A stretch of DNA of 64,000 nt, taken from contig CAVUSZ010000039.1 in the NCBI GenBank assembly GCA_963744255.1, forward strand, positions 62,001 to 126,000, in the 5' to 3' direction. Of the stretch, positions 40,492 through 48,893 are shown one piece after another. A program made the translations under genes and the position numbers. Position 1 is the stretch's first letter, and each line of letters begins with the position of its first letter. The notes beneath the pieces were generated by a model. The model ran no database searches. It was given only the letters and a program-made list of their open reading frames with translations, and was not told the origin of the DNA. The stretch is from DATEDA01 sp963744255. GTDB lineage: Bacteria; Pseudomonadota; Gammaproteobacteria; Burkholderiales; SG8-39.

Positions 40492-40940
40492 CACCTGAAG
40501 AATACGAGCAGCTGCTGACCGACCCCGGCGAGGCGGGGATCTTCGTGCGCCCGGACGACGCAGCCGCGCTTGACGCGGCCGCCGAGCGCGCGGGTCTCGC
40601 GCGCTGGCGCGTCGACCTTGCGGGCGTGCGCACGAAGGGCGAGTTGCTCGCGAGGCTCGCCGAGCGGCTCCGCTTCCCCGAGTGGTTCGGCGACAACTGG
40701 GACGCGCTCAATGACGTCCTCGCCGAGCAGGCGTGGGAACAGCCGAACGGGATCGTGCTCACCCTCGAGCATTGCAGCGACCTCGCCGCGGCCGATCCCG
40801 GGGCCTTCGAAACCGCCCTCGAGGTGTTCGACAGCGTGGCCGAGAGCTGTTACGACGAGGACATCCCGTTCTGGGTGCTCGTCGGCGGCGTCGAGGCCAG
40901 GGCGTTCGACCTGCCGGTGATCGGGAAGACGGGCGGCTGA
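40488..40940 (+). CDS. Barstar-family ribonuclease inhibitor
   Basis: 150 residues from GTG 40488, overlapping the RNase stop (GTGA), so synthesis of inhibitor is coupled to that of the enzyme. The barstar core is seen in FPEWFGDNWDALNDVL, where the two aspartates correspond to the residues that plug the RNase active site. An N-terminal extension of about 45 residues precedes it, and the closing strand is DIPFWVLVGG. It protects the cytoplasm against RNase that is not exported. Confidence 0.9.
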   Translation: MTPEEYEQLLTDPGEAGIFVRPDDAAALDAAAERAGLARWRVDLAGVRTKGELLARLAERLRFPEWFGDNWDALNDVLAEQAWEQPNGIVLTLEHCSDLAAADPGAFETALEVFDSVAESCYDEDIPFWVLVGGVEARAFDLPVIGKTGG

Positions 40941-40980
40941 AGACGGCAGGGGATCTGCGCGAATCGTCCACCGGTTTTCG

Positions 40981-41430
40981 ATGACCAAGATCCCGCGGTC
41001 GGTGCTGGTCGTGATCCACACGCCGGCGCTCGAGGTGCTGCTCCTCGAGCGCGCGCCGTGGCCGGGCTACTGGCAGTCCGTCACCGGCAGCGTTGCGCGC
41101 GTGGACGAGCCCCTCGGGGAGACGGCGGTGCGCGAGGTGCGCGAGGAGACCGGCATCGACGCCGCCCGTCATGTGCTCGCCGACTGGGCGATCGACAACC
41201 GCTACGAGATCTACCCCGAATGGCGCTGGAAGTACGCTCCGGGCGTGACGCACAATGTCGAGCGCGTGTTCGGCTTGACGCTGCTGGCACCCGTCGAGGT
41301 CACCCTCGCGCCGGCCGAGCATTCGCGGCACCTCTGGCTCCCCTGGCAGGAGGCGGCAAACAAATGCTTTTCGTGGTCGAACCGCGACGCGATCCTGATG
41401 CTTCCGGAGCGGGTCACCACCGCCGTTTGA
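40981..41430 (+). CDS. nudB: Dihydroneopterin triphosphate diphosphatase (Nudix)
   Basis: 149 residues. WPGYWQSVTGSVARVDEPL leads into the Nudix helix ETAVREVREETGI. The spacing between the first Gly and first Glu is one residue longer than the textbook box. The C-terminal AEHSRHLWLPWQEA and FSWSNRDAI are typical of NudB. It removes pyrophosphate from dihydroneopterin triphosphate in folate synthesis. Position between aspS and the EEP/clsB genes is conserved in Betaproteobacteria. Confidence 0.88.
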   Translation: MTKIPRSVLVVIHTPALEVLLLERAPWPGYWQSVTGSVARVDEPLGETAVREVREETGIDAARHVLADWAIDNRYEIYPEWRWKYAPGVTHNVERVFGLTLLAPVEVTLAPAEHSRHLWLPWQEAANKCFSWSNRDAILMLPERVTTAV

Positions 41431-41462
41431 CCCGAGTGAGCGCTCGTACCACCGAATCGAGA

Positions 41463-42209
41463 ATGGATCTGCAGGTCGCGACCTACAACATTCACAAGGG
41501 GTTGAGCCAGTTCAACCGCCGCATGGTCATGCACGAGCTGCGCGACCGTCTGCGCGCGGTCGACGCCGACATCATCTTCCTGCAGGAGGTGCAGGGGAAG
41601 CACGCCCGGTATGCCGACCGCTTTCACGACTGGCCCGACGCACCGCAATACGAATTTCTCGCCGACGCCGTCTGGGGCGAGTTCGCATACGGCCGCAACG
41701 CCGTCTACGACCACGGCCACCACGGCAACGCCATCCTGTCGCGCTTCCCGATCGTCGCGGCGGAGAATCTGGACGTGTCGTCGCACCCGTTCGAGAGCCG
41801 GGGCCTGCTCCACTGCGAGGTAAAGATTCCCGCCACCAAGGTCACAGTGCACTGCCTGTGCGTGCACTTCGCGCTCGTCGAGGAGGGCCGGCGCCGCCAG
41901 CTGCATGCGCTGATCGACCGGATCCTCGAGCTCGTGCCGGAGGACGCTCCGGTGGTCGTCGCCGGCGACTTCAACGACTGGCGCAACCGCGCCGGCCACC
42001 GGCTGGCTCACGAGCTCGGGCTCGTCGAGGTGTTCCGCGACCATCGCGGCCGGCCGGCGCGGAGTTACCCGAGCCGGTTACCGCTCTTCCGGCTCGATCG
42101 CATCTATGTCCGTGGATTCTCCGTGTATCACGCGCAGGTGCACCACGGGCACGCGTGGTCGCGCATCTCCGACCACGCGTTGCTCACCGCGCGCCTCTCG
42201 CTCTATTGA
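41463..42209 (+). CDS. Endonuclease/exonuclease/phosphatase family protein
   Basis: 248 residues. The EEP fold motifs are VATYNIHKG, IIFLQEVQ, the central HGNAILSRFPI, VVVAGDFNDWRN and the final RISDHALLTA with catalytic Asp-His. No signal peptide or membrane segment. Members next to clsB are sometimes suspected to act in phospholipid or DNA metabolism; the substrate is unknown. clsB starts 15 nt downstream. Confidence 0.9.
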   Translation: MDLQVATYNIHKGLSQFNRRMVMHELRDRLRAVDADIIFLQEVQGKHARYADRFHDWPDAPQYEFLADAVWGEFAYGRNAVYDHGHHGNAILSRFPIVAAENLDVSSHPFESRGLLHCEVKIPATKVTVHCLCVHFALVEEGRRRQLHALIDRILELVPEDAPVVVAGDFNDWRNRAGHRLAHELGLVEVFRDHRGRPARSYPSRLPLFRLDRIYVRGFSVYHAQVHHGHAWSRISDHALLTARLSLY

Positions 42210-42224
42210 CGGCGCGGCTCCGCG

Positions 42225-43382
42225 ATGGAGCACGTCGACGGCAACCGCCTGCAGCTCCTGCGGACCGGAGCCGAGTTCTTTCCGGCGCTCGAAGCGGCCA
42301 TCGCCGCAGCGCGCCACGAGATCTACCTCGAGACCTATATCTTCGCCGACGATGAAGCCGGGCGGCGCATCGCGCGGGCGCTCGCGGAAGCGGCCGCGCA
42401 GGGCGTGCGCACGAACGTCGTCGTCGACGGCATGGCGGTCAAGCGCTACGTCGGGCGATTGCGCGAGCGGCTGCTCGCCGCGGGCGTGTCGTTCGTGATC
42501 TACCGGCCCGACATCTCGCCGTGGGATTTCAGCGAGCGGAGGTTGCGGCGGCTGCACCGCAAGATCGCGGTGATCGACGCGCGCGTCGCATTCGTCGGGG
42601 GGATCAACATCATCGACGACATGCACACGCCCGGGCATGTACCGCCGCGCCACGATTACGCGGTCCGGCTCGAGGGTCCGCTCGTGGGCGCGATCCGCGC
42701 CGAGGCCGACCGGCTGTGGCGGCTCGTCGCGCTCTCGAACTTCCAGCAGTGGACCGAGGTACGGCCGCCCCCGCCGGTGACGGAGACGGCGCCACGCGGT
42801 TTCCAGCGCGCGGCGTTCCTGATCCGCGACAACTTTCGCCACCGCTCCGATATCGAGGACGCCTACCTGGCCGCGATCGAGGGCGCGAACGAGGAGATCG
42901 TCCTCGCGATGGCGTACTTCTTTCCCGGCATTCGGTTCCGCCGCGCGCTGGTGGCGGCCGCCGGTCGGGGGGTGCGCGTGATCCTGCTTCTGCAGGCGCG
43001 CGTCGAGTACGTGTTGCTGCACTACGCCTCGCGCGCCCTCTACGGGGCGTTGCTCGATGCGGGCGTGCAGATCTTCGAGTACACGAAGAGCTTCCTGCAC
43101 GCGAAAGTCGCCGTGGTGGACGGCCGCTGGGCGACGGTGGGCTCGTCCAACATCGATCCCTTCAGCCTGCTGCTCGCCCGCGAGGCGAACCTCGTCGTGG
43201 AGGACCGCAGGTTCGCGCAGGAGCTCCGGGAGAGTCTCCTCGAGCGCGTCGTCGACGGCGCGCGGCCGGTGGCCCGCGCGCGCTGGCGCCGGCAGCCGCT
43301 GCACCTGCGGGTGCGGATCTGGATCGCCTACGGCATCGCGCGGTTTTTCATCGGCTGGTTCGGGTACGGCGGGAAGCACTGA
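42225..43382 (+). CDS. clsB: Cardiolipin synthase B (phospholipase D family)
   Basis: 385 residues. Two HKD motifs define the active site: LHRKIAVIDARVAFVGGIN in the first half and LHAKVAVVDGRWATVGSSN in the second. It joins phosphatidyl groups to form cardiolipin at the inner membrane. The absence of N-terminal membrane helices fits ClsB, not ClsA. A C-terminal amphipathic stretch (IWIAYGIARFFIGWFGYG) may bind the membrane. It is last in the fmdB-to-clsB series. Confidence 0.92.
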   Translation: MEHVDGNRLQLLRTGAEFFPALEAAIAAARHEIYLETYIFADDEAGRRIARALAEAAAQGVRTNVVVDGMAVKRYVGRLRERLLAAGVSFVIYRPDISPWDFSERRLRRLHRKIAVIDARVAFVGGINIIDDMHTPGHVPPRHDYAVRLEGPLVGAIRAEADRLWRLVALSNFQQWTEVRPPPPVTETAPRGFQRAAFLIRDNFRHRSDIEDAYLAAIEGANEEIVLAMAYFFPGIRFRRALVAAAGRGVRVILLLQARVEYVLLHYASRALYGALLDAGVQIFEYTKSFLHAKVAVVDGRWATVGSSNIDPFSLLLAREANLVVEDRRFAQELRESLLERVVDGARPVARARWRRQPLHLRVRIWIAYGIARFFIGWFGYGGKH

Positions 43383-43508
43383 GGGAACGGGCTCAGCGGC
43401 ATCGGCGCCGAGCCGCTCGCCGGCGGCCCGGGCCGAGTTCTTGAAGAAGCTCAGGAGTACGCGCGCCGGGGCAAGGTGGTAAAGCTCCCCGGCGCGAGGA
43501 TCGATTAG
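43383..43508 (+). pseudogene. Possible C-terminal remnant of a zinc-type oxidoreductase
   Basis: A frame without a start reads RVLEEAQEYARRGKVVKLPG then ARID and TAG at 43506-43508. The pattern helix-ARRGKVVK resembles the extreme C-terminus of MDR-type (quinone oxidoreductase-like) dehydrogenases. The rest of the gene is absent, so this would be a scar. It is short and the match is by eye only. Confidence 0.3.
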
Positions 43509-43514
43509 GGGCCG

Positions 43515-44660
43515 CTACGGGTTCGAGAATGCGATTCCCGCTGGCCCGCCCTTCATCTGGAGCTTGTGCCCGGTGTCGAAGAGGCCGGACTTGTCGAGCC
43601 GGAAGACCTGGATCTGCTGCTGCACCATGTTCTGGACCAGGACCTGGCCGCCGCCGAACGCGATGCCCTGCGACCAGCCGCCGATGGGCGCCTGGCCGAA
43701 CCGCTCGAGCCGCTTGCCGTTGACCTGGTAGAGGATCAGCCGGCCGTTCGGGTTGTAGAACGGCGAATCCGCCGGCTTGTTACTCCCGTCGTGGATCACG
43801 ACGGCGACGAAGGCGCCGTCGGGCGAGCATCGGATTCCCTCGGGTGTCTGGCCCACCGTCAGCGTCTCGACCACTCGGGGCGGGTTCAGGGTCATGTCGA
43901 TGACGCTGATCGTGTCGGCATCGCCCTGGCCGATGCCGATGTTCGCGACCACCGCGATGCTGCCGGGCGCGCAGATGTCGATGCCGTAAGGCCGCAAGCC
44001 GGCGTTCAGGTCGCGCTTGGTGTACGTCACCTTCGTGCCGTCGATCACGAGCACGGCGATCTTGTGGTCCCCGTCGCGCGTGACGAGCGCGGTTCTTCCG
44101 TCCGCGCTGATCGCGATGCCGCTCGGCCCCGATTGCGGCGCGCCGAAATCGACCGTGCCGGCGGGCGTGACCGTCTTGCCGGTGATCGTGAACACCGAAA
44201 CCGTGCCGGCGGCGCGGTCGGCCACCAGCGCGAGGTTGCCCGCCCGATTGATGGCGACACCGGCCGCGCCCATCCCCGCCTCGAGCACGCCGATCACCTT
44301 CGGCGGCCGCGCGGTCAGGTCGATCACCGACATGCGGTTGTCCGGGGCGGTCTTCGTTGGATCGACGGGCGAGATCTTCGTCGCCGAGGTGACGAGCGCC
44401 AGCGACGCGTCGGGTGTGATCGCGACCGAGATCGGCGGGCCGACGACGCTCGCTGGCGCGTTGACCTCGGCGATCACGGTCGGCGGGTTGGTCTTGAGAT
44501 CGATGATCGTGACGGTGTCCGGCGTCGGGTTGGGCACGACCGTGTTCACGCCGTTGACAAGCCGGGCCTTGTGGTCGTTGGCGGAGACTGCGATCTGGGC
44601 GGCGGCGGGGACCGTGAGCGCGGCTGCCACGAGGCCGGCGACGATGGGAAGGCGGCTCAT
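43515..44660 (-). CDS. Secreted YVTN-type beta-propeller protein
   Basis: 381 residues with a signal peptide (LVAAALTVPAAAQ). Repeats of about 45 residues carry the propeller pattern: VTIIDLKTNPPTVIAEV, MSVIDLTARPPKVIGVLEAG, INRAGNLALVADRAAGTVSV, ISADGRTALVTRDGDHKIAV and ISVIDMTLNPPRVVETLTVG. Such proteins resemble YncE or lactonase-like propellers, and the role is unknown. GAGGAG is present just before the start. Confidence 0.85.
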   Translation of the reverse strand: MSRLPIVAGLVAAALTVPAAAQIAVSANDHKARLVNGVNTVVPNPTPDTVTIIDLKTNPPTVIAEVNAPASVVGPPISVAITPDASLALVTSATKISPVDPTKTAPDNRMSVIDLTARPPKVIGVLEAGMGAAGVAINRAGNLALVADRAAGTVSVFTITGKTVTPAGTVDFGAPQSGPSGIAISADGRTALVTRDGDHKIAVLVIDGTKVTYTKRDLNAGLRPYGIDICAPGSIAVVANIGIGQGDADTISVIDMTLNPPRVVETLTVGQTPEGIRCSPDGAFVAVVIHDGSNKPADSPFYNPNGRLILYQVNGKRLERFGQAPIGGWSQGIAFGGGQVLVQNMVQQQIQVFRLDKSGLFDTGHKLQMKGGPAGIAFSNP

Positions 44661-44714
44661 TTTCTCTCCTCCTGAAGTGCCCTAGGCCGGCGGGATTCTA
44701 CGCCTGCGCGGCGG

Positions 44715-45461
44715 TCACGCCGGTACCAGGCGCCCCGCCTCCAGACGCGGCACGACTTCGTGCTTCGAGAGCCCGGCCGCGTACGCGATCTCGTGCGCGA
44801 GGCCGCGCTCGAGCATGATCTGCCCGACCCGGCAGTTGGTGAGCGTCGGGACGGGGTCGCCGGACCGGAACAGCGTGCGCGCGACGCGCGCGGCGTCGGA
44901 GAAGTCGGCGCCCTCGCCGAGCCGCTCGGCGAGGAGCTCGACGAGATAGCCCGCGCCATAGTAGTCCTCGAGGTTGAAGTTCCCCATCGAGCCCGAGCAC
45001 ACGATCAGGATCGTGCGCTCGGGATGACGCGCGAGCACGTGGTCGACCACCGCGCGGCCATTGAGGAGCGCCGCCGCGTAGACGTGCCCGGCGCCGGCCG
45101 CGCCGCGCAGCGCGACCGTGCCGTTGGTGGTCGAGTAGATGACGTGCTTGCCGGCGACGCCGTGGTCGACGAGCGCGAGCGGCGTCGGCGGCGCGAATCC
45201 GGGCAGCGTCTCCGCGTAGAGCTCGCCCGCGAGGACGAACGAGCCGGGCGGGTGCCGCTCGCTTTCCGCGCGCGCGGCGCTTTCGTCGAGGGCGGGCGTC
45301 ACGGCCGATGCGCCGTGCGCCAGCGCGGTGACGATGGTCGATGTCGCGAACAGGACGTCGAGCACGATCGCGACCTTGCCCGGCATGCGGACGGCGTCGA
45401 GGTCCTCCTTCTTGCCGAGGACGTGGATCCGGTGGTTGACGACGGAGGTCTCGGTCGTCAC
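44715..45461 (-). CDS. 2-phosphosulfolactate phosphatase (ComB) family protein
   Basis: 248 residues from GTG 45461, overlapping the MaoC gene stop (GTGA). ComB features are IVLDVLFATSTIVTALAHGA, HVIYSTTNGTVALRGA, LIVCSGSMGNFNLEDYYGAG and the C-terminal LTNCRVGQIML region. In archaea and some bacteria ComB makes sulfolactate for coenzyme M. In Betaproteobacteria the true substrate is not established, and no other coenzyme M gene is present here. Confidence 0.8.
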   Translation of the reverse strand: MTTETSVVNHRIHVLGKKEDLDAVRMPGKVAIVLDVLFATSTIVTALAHGASAVTPALDESAARAESERHPPGSFVLAGELYAETLPGFAPPTPLALVDHGVAGKHVIYSTTNGTVALRGAAGAGHVYAAALLNGRAVVDHVLARHPERTILIVCSGSMGNFNLEDYYGAGYLVELLAERLGEGADFSDAARVARTLFRSGDPVPTLTNCRVGQIMLERGLAHEIAYAAGLSKHEVVPRLEAGRLVPA

Positions 45462-45910
45462 GCGTCCGTCCGTCGCAGGAACAGCTGCTTGCCGACCATC
45501 GACAGCGTCACCTCGCCGCGCTGGTTGATCACTTCCCAGCGGAAGGTGACCGTGCCGCGGTTCGGCTTGGTGTTCGACGGCGCCGCCTCGATCACCGTCG
45601 AGCGGAACCGGAGCGCATCGCCCGGCCGCACCGGCTTGAGGAACCGCAGCTCGTCGATACCCGGGGAGCCGACGCACGAGGTTTCGAGCAGGTAACCGTC
45701 GCACATCAGCCGCATCGCGACGCTGGCGGTCTGCCAGCCGCTCGCGATCAGGCCGCCATACGGCGACTCGCGCGCCCGCTCCTCGTCGGTGTGATACGAC
45801 TGCGGATCCCACTCGCGCGCGAACGCGACGATCTCCGCCGCAGTCAGCGTGCGCGGGCCGTTCTCGAATGTCCAGCCCGGCGTGAAGTCCTCGAACCAGT
45901 ACTTGGTCAT
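45458..45910 (-). CDS. MaoC-like hot-dog dehydratase
   Basis: 150 residues. The single hot-dog domain has the hydratase motif in FAREWDPQSYHTDEERA (Asp and His five apart), YGGLIASGWQTASVAMRL and DELRFLKPVRPGDALRF. It would hydrate or dehydrate an enoyl-CoA type substrate. Translation is coupled to the ComB-like gene. It diverges from the IlvD/Edd gene across about 167 nt. Confidence 0.9.
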   Translation of the reverse strand: MTKYWFEDFTPGWTFENGPRTLTAAEIVAFAREWDPQSYHTDEERARESPYGGLIASGWQTASVAMRLMCDGYLLETSCVGSPGIDELRFLKPVRPGDALRFRSTVIEAAPSNTKPNRGTVTFRWEVINQRGEVTLSMVGKQLFLRRTDA

Positions 45911-46077
45911 CGCGACGGGCGATTATCACCGAAGCCTGGTCGTCCCGCCGCGGCGGGATCGGGGTACAGTGACGGCGCCGAGGATCGGCTCGCTTGCGCG
46001 CCCGTCGCGCGCTCCGGGCTCTGAGCTCCATGAAGCCAGGAAGCGGCAGCCGCGCGAGCGTGCAGCGGGAGAACAGG

Positions 46078-47775
46078 ATGACAGAGCCAATCGGCATTGA
46101 CCGCGGCCTCACCAACTACGGCGACCGCGATTTCGCACGGTATTTGCGCCGTTCGTTCGCGCGGTCGATGGGCTACTCGGACGCGATGCTCGCGCGGCCG
46201 GTGATCGGCATCGCGACGAGCGCGTCGGGCTTCAACAACTGCCACCGCACGACGCCCGAGCTGGTCGAAGCCGTGAAACGCGGCGTGCTTGCATCCGGCG
46301 GGCTCCCGATCGAGTTCCCGACGATCTCGCTCGGCGAGGTGTTCCTGAACCCGACGAGCCTCGTGTTCCGCAACCTGATGTCGATCGACGTCGAGGAGAT
46401 GATCCGCGCGCAGCCGATGGACGCGGTGGTGCTCGTCGGTGGCTGCGACAAGACGGTGCCGGCGCAGCTCATGGGCGCGACGAGCGCGAACCTGCCGGCG
46501 ATCCAGCTCGTCGTCGGGCCGATGATGACCGCGCGCTTCCGGGGGGAGCGGCTCGGCGCGTGCACCGACTGCCGCCGCTTCTGGGCCGCCTACCGGCGCG
46601 GCGAGATGAGCGCGGAGGAGATCTCGCGGATCGAGGGCAACCTCGCGACCACCGCGGGCACCTGCGCCGTGATGGGCACCGCAAGCACGATGGCGTCGAT
46701 CGCCGAGGCGCTCGGAATGTGCCTGCCGGGCAGCGCCGCGATCCCGGCGGTGCACGCCGACCGCCTGCGCGCAGCCGAGGCCTCGGGCGCGCAGGCCGTC
46801 CGCCTGGCGCAAAGCAAGCTGCGGCCGTCGGACATCGTCACGGCGCGCTCCGTCGAGAACGCGCTGCGCATCCTGCTCGCGATCGGCGGCTCGACCAACG
46901 CGATCATCCACCTTACCGCGATCGCCGGCCGGGCGGGCGTAAAGGTGCGCCTCGACCGGCTGAACGAGCTGTCGGAGACGACGCCGGTGCTGGTTGACCT
47001 CAAGCCGGTGGGCGCGCACTACATGGAGGACCTCTTTGCCGCGGGCGGGCTGGGCGCGGTGCTGCGCGAGCTCGAAGACCTGCTGCATCTCGACTGCATG
47101 ACGGTGACCGGCGAAACGCTGGGCGAGCGCCTCGCGGCGGGCGACGGCTGGGTCGACCGCGCGGTGGTGCGGAGCCGGTCGGAGCCTTTCAGCGCAAAGG
47201 GCGGCCTCGTTGCGCTCTTCGGCAACCTCGCGCCGAGCGGCGCGATCCTCAAGCAGGCGGCGGCCGACTCGAAGCTCTTCGAGCACGAGGGGCGGGCGGT
47301 GGTGTTTGCCGACCTCGAGGATCTCGCCGCGCGCATCGACGATCCGGCGCTGGACGTGACGCCCGACGACGTGCTCGTGCTGCAGAACGCCGGCCCGATC
47401 GGCGCCGGCATGCCCGAAGCGGGCTACCTCCCGATCCCGGGCAAGCTCGCGAAGCGCGGCGTGAAGGACATGCTGCGCGTGTCCGACGCGCGGATGAGCG
47501 GCACGGCCTACGGCACCGTCGTGCTGCACGTCTCGCCTGAAAGCGCCGTCGGCGGTCCGCTCGCGCTCGTGCGGAGCGGCGACCGGATCCGGCTTTCGGT
47601 GTCGAAGCGCAGCATCGATCTCGTCGTTCCCGAGGACGAGCTCGCCCGGCGCCGCACCGCACTCAAGCCGAAACCGATACCCGCCCGCGGTTACGCACGC
47701 CTGTACGCCGAAAGCGTGCTCCAGGCGGAGCACGGGTGCGACTTCGACTTCCTGCGGGCGCCGGGTCTGTCCTGA
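46078..47775 (+). CDS. IlvD/Edd-family dehydratase (sugar-acid type)
   Basis: 565 residues from MTEPIGIDRG. Iron-sulfur cysteines fall in FNNCHRTTPEL, VLVGGCDKTVPAQL and TTAGTCAVMGTASTMAS. Later GGSTNAIIHL and the C-terminal GMPEAGYLPIPGKLAKRGVK and VSDARMSGTAYG are typical. The RSFARSMGYSDAML opening and the length fit the L-arabonate/D-xylonate dehydratase branch better than biosynthetic IlvD. The substrate is unproven. Confidence 0.88.
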   Translation: MTEPIGIDRGLTNYGDRDFARYLRRSFARSMGYSDAMLARPVIGIATSASGFNNCHRTTPELVEAVKRGVLASGGLPIEFPTISLGEVFLNPTSLVFRNLMSIDVEEMIRAQPMDAVVLVGGCDKTVPAQLMGATSANLPAIQLVVGPMMTARFRGERLGACTDCRRFWAAYRRGEMSAEEISRIEGNLATTAGTCAVMGTASTMASIAEALGMCLPGSAAIPAVHADRLRAAEASGAQAVRLAQSKLRPSDIVTARSVENALRILLAIGGSTNAIIHLTAIAGRAGVKVRLDRLNELSETTPVLVDLKPVGAHYMEDLFAAGGLGAVLRELEDLLHLDCMTVTGETLGERLAAGDGWVDRAVVRSRSEPFSAKGGLVALFGNLAPSGAILKQAAADSKLFEHEGRAVVFADLEDLAARIDDPALDVTPDDVLVLQNAGPIGAGMPEAGYLPIPGKLAKRGVKDMLRVSDARMSGTAYGTVVLHVSPESAVGGPLALVRSGDRIRLSVSKRSIDLVVPEDELARRRTALKPKPIPARGYARLYAESVLQAEHGCDFDFLRAPGLS

Positions 47776-47778
47776 TCG

Positions 47779-48834
47779 CTAGCTCGCCGGCTCGATCGAG
47801 CCGTCGTCGAGGAGGCGAAACGCGCGCCAGTCGGCGGCGCCCTCTTCCCTGCACAGCCCGTAGCGGAAGATGTTCGAGTCGCGTCCCGGCGTGACGAACC
47901 GCAGGTCCTGGAACCACACGCAGGTCGACGGGTTGCCGCGGTCGATGCGGTAGAGCGCCGGGTAGTTGGCGAACCAGCGGAAGAATCCGAGCTTCGGATC
48001 GCCGAGCGCGCGTACGGCGAGCTCCCGTTCCGCCGGGACGGCGCCGTACTTCTCCACCGCGATCCACCGCGCTTGCGCGAGCGGAGCGTACGCGGCGTCG
48101 AGCCGCGAGATGAAGCCGCCGGCATCGGGAGGCGACGCGTCGCGCACGAGGTTGACGTTGGCGTAGTGGTAGCGATCTCCCTCGGTGACCACCACCATCC
48201 AGTTGAAGGGCGACACCGGCCGCGGGATCGCCGACACGTCCGCCGCCGCCAGGCCCGCGCGCCGCGCGTGCTCGACGCCAAAATCGATCGCGCGCGAGTG
48301 CGCGAACCCCTGCAAGCCCACGTAACCGGCGAGCACCGCGAGGCTGGCGATCGCCGGAACGCGCGAACGCCGCAGAATCGCGGACACCGCGAGACCGGCA
48401 ACGATGATGCCGCTGAACCAGAGGTCGATGATGAAGGTCGTGCTCCACGCGACACGCGCGTCCGAAACGGGTGCGTAGATCATCGTGCCGAACGAGGTGA
48501 TCAGATCGCCGACGATGTGCGCACCGAGCCCGAGCGCGCAGACGCCGAACCAGTCGCGCCAGGTCGTCGTCCCGGGGGCTGCTATCTTCGAGAGGATCCA
48601 GGCGAGCAGGAATGCCCAGACCGGCAGCACGAGAATCGAATGGGTGACGCCGCGATGCCCCGAGAGATATGCAACCGGCGAGACGTAGGCGAGGAAGAAA
48701 TCGACATCGGGAAAGGCCGCGGCGAGCGTGCCGGCGACCATCCGCGCTGCGGTGTTGATCCGGGCGCGCGCGGGATCGGGGGCGGTTGCGCGCGCGAGCA
48801 GCGCCCCGCTCAACGCGTGGGTGAGGGTGTCCAT
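47779..48834 (-). CDS. Membrane-bound metal-dependent hydrolase-like protein (DUF457/YdjM type)
   Basis: 351 residues. MDTLTHALSGALLARA opens the family. GTLAAAFPDVDFFLAY, SGHRGVTHSILVLPVW and LGLGAHIVGDLITSFGT hold the His/Asp metal ligands. There are about five membrane helices in the first 190 residues, then a soluble C-terminal domain of about 160 residues. The family has no confirmed substrate. It ends 3 nt from the convergent IlvD/Edd gene. Confidence 0.82.
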   Translation of the reverse strand: MDTLTHALSGALLARATAPDPARARINTAARMVAGTLAAAFPDVDFFLAYVSPVAYLSGHRGVTHSILVLPVWAFLLAWILSKIAAPGTTTWRDWFGVCALGLGAHIVGDLITSFGTMIYAPVSDARVAWSTTFIIDLWFSGIIVAGLAVSAILRRSRVPAIASLAVLAGYVGLQGFAHSRAIDFGVEHARRAGLAAADVSAIPRPVSPFNWMVVVTEGDRYHYANVNLVRDASPPDAGGFISRLDAAYAPLAQARWIAVEKYGAVPAERELAVRALGDPKLGFFRWFANYPALYRIDRGNPSTCVWFQDLRFVTPGRDSNIFRYGLCREEGAADWRAFRLLDDGSIEPAS

Positions 48835-48851
48835 TCACCCGGAGCGTACCC

Positions 48852-48888
48852 CGCGCCCGGCGCCGCCTTCAACCGCGCGCCGGGCGCG
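48852..48888 (-). terminator. Hairpin after the kinase gene
   Basis: CGCGCCCGGCGC pairs perfectly over 12 bp with GCGCCGGGCGCG around a 13-nt loop, just past the kinase stop on the minus strand. No T run, so it may be a rho-independent-like stop or a stabilising stem. Confidence 0.55.
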
Positions 48889-48893
48889 AGGGC

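Noticed and set aside
40488..40940. Classic chromosomal type II toxin-antitoxin reading of the RNase/barstar pair
   Set aside because: The RNase has an export signal, so secretion with self-immunity fits better than an intracellular stress toxin.
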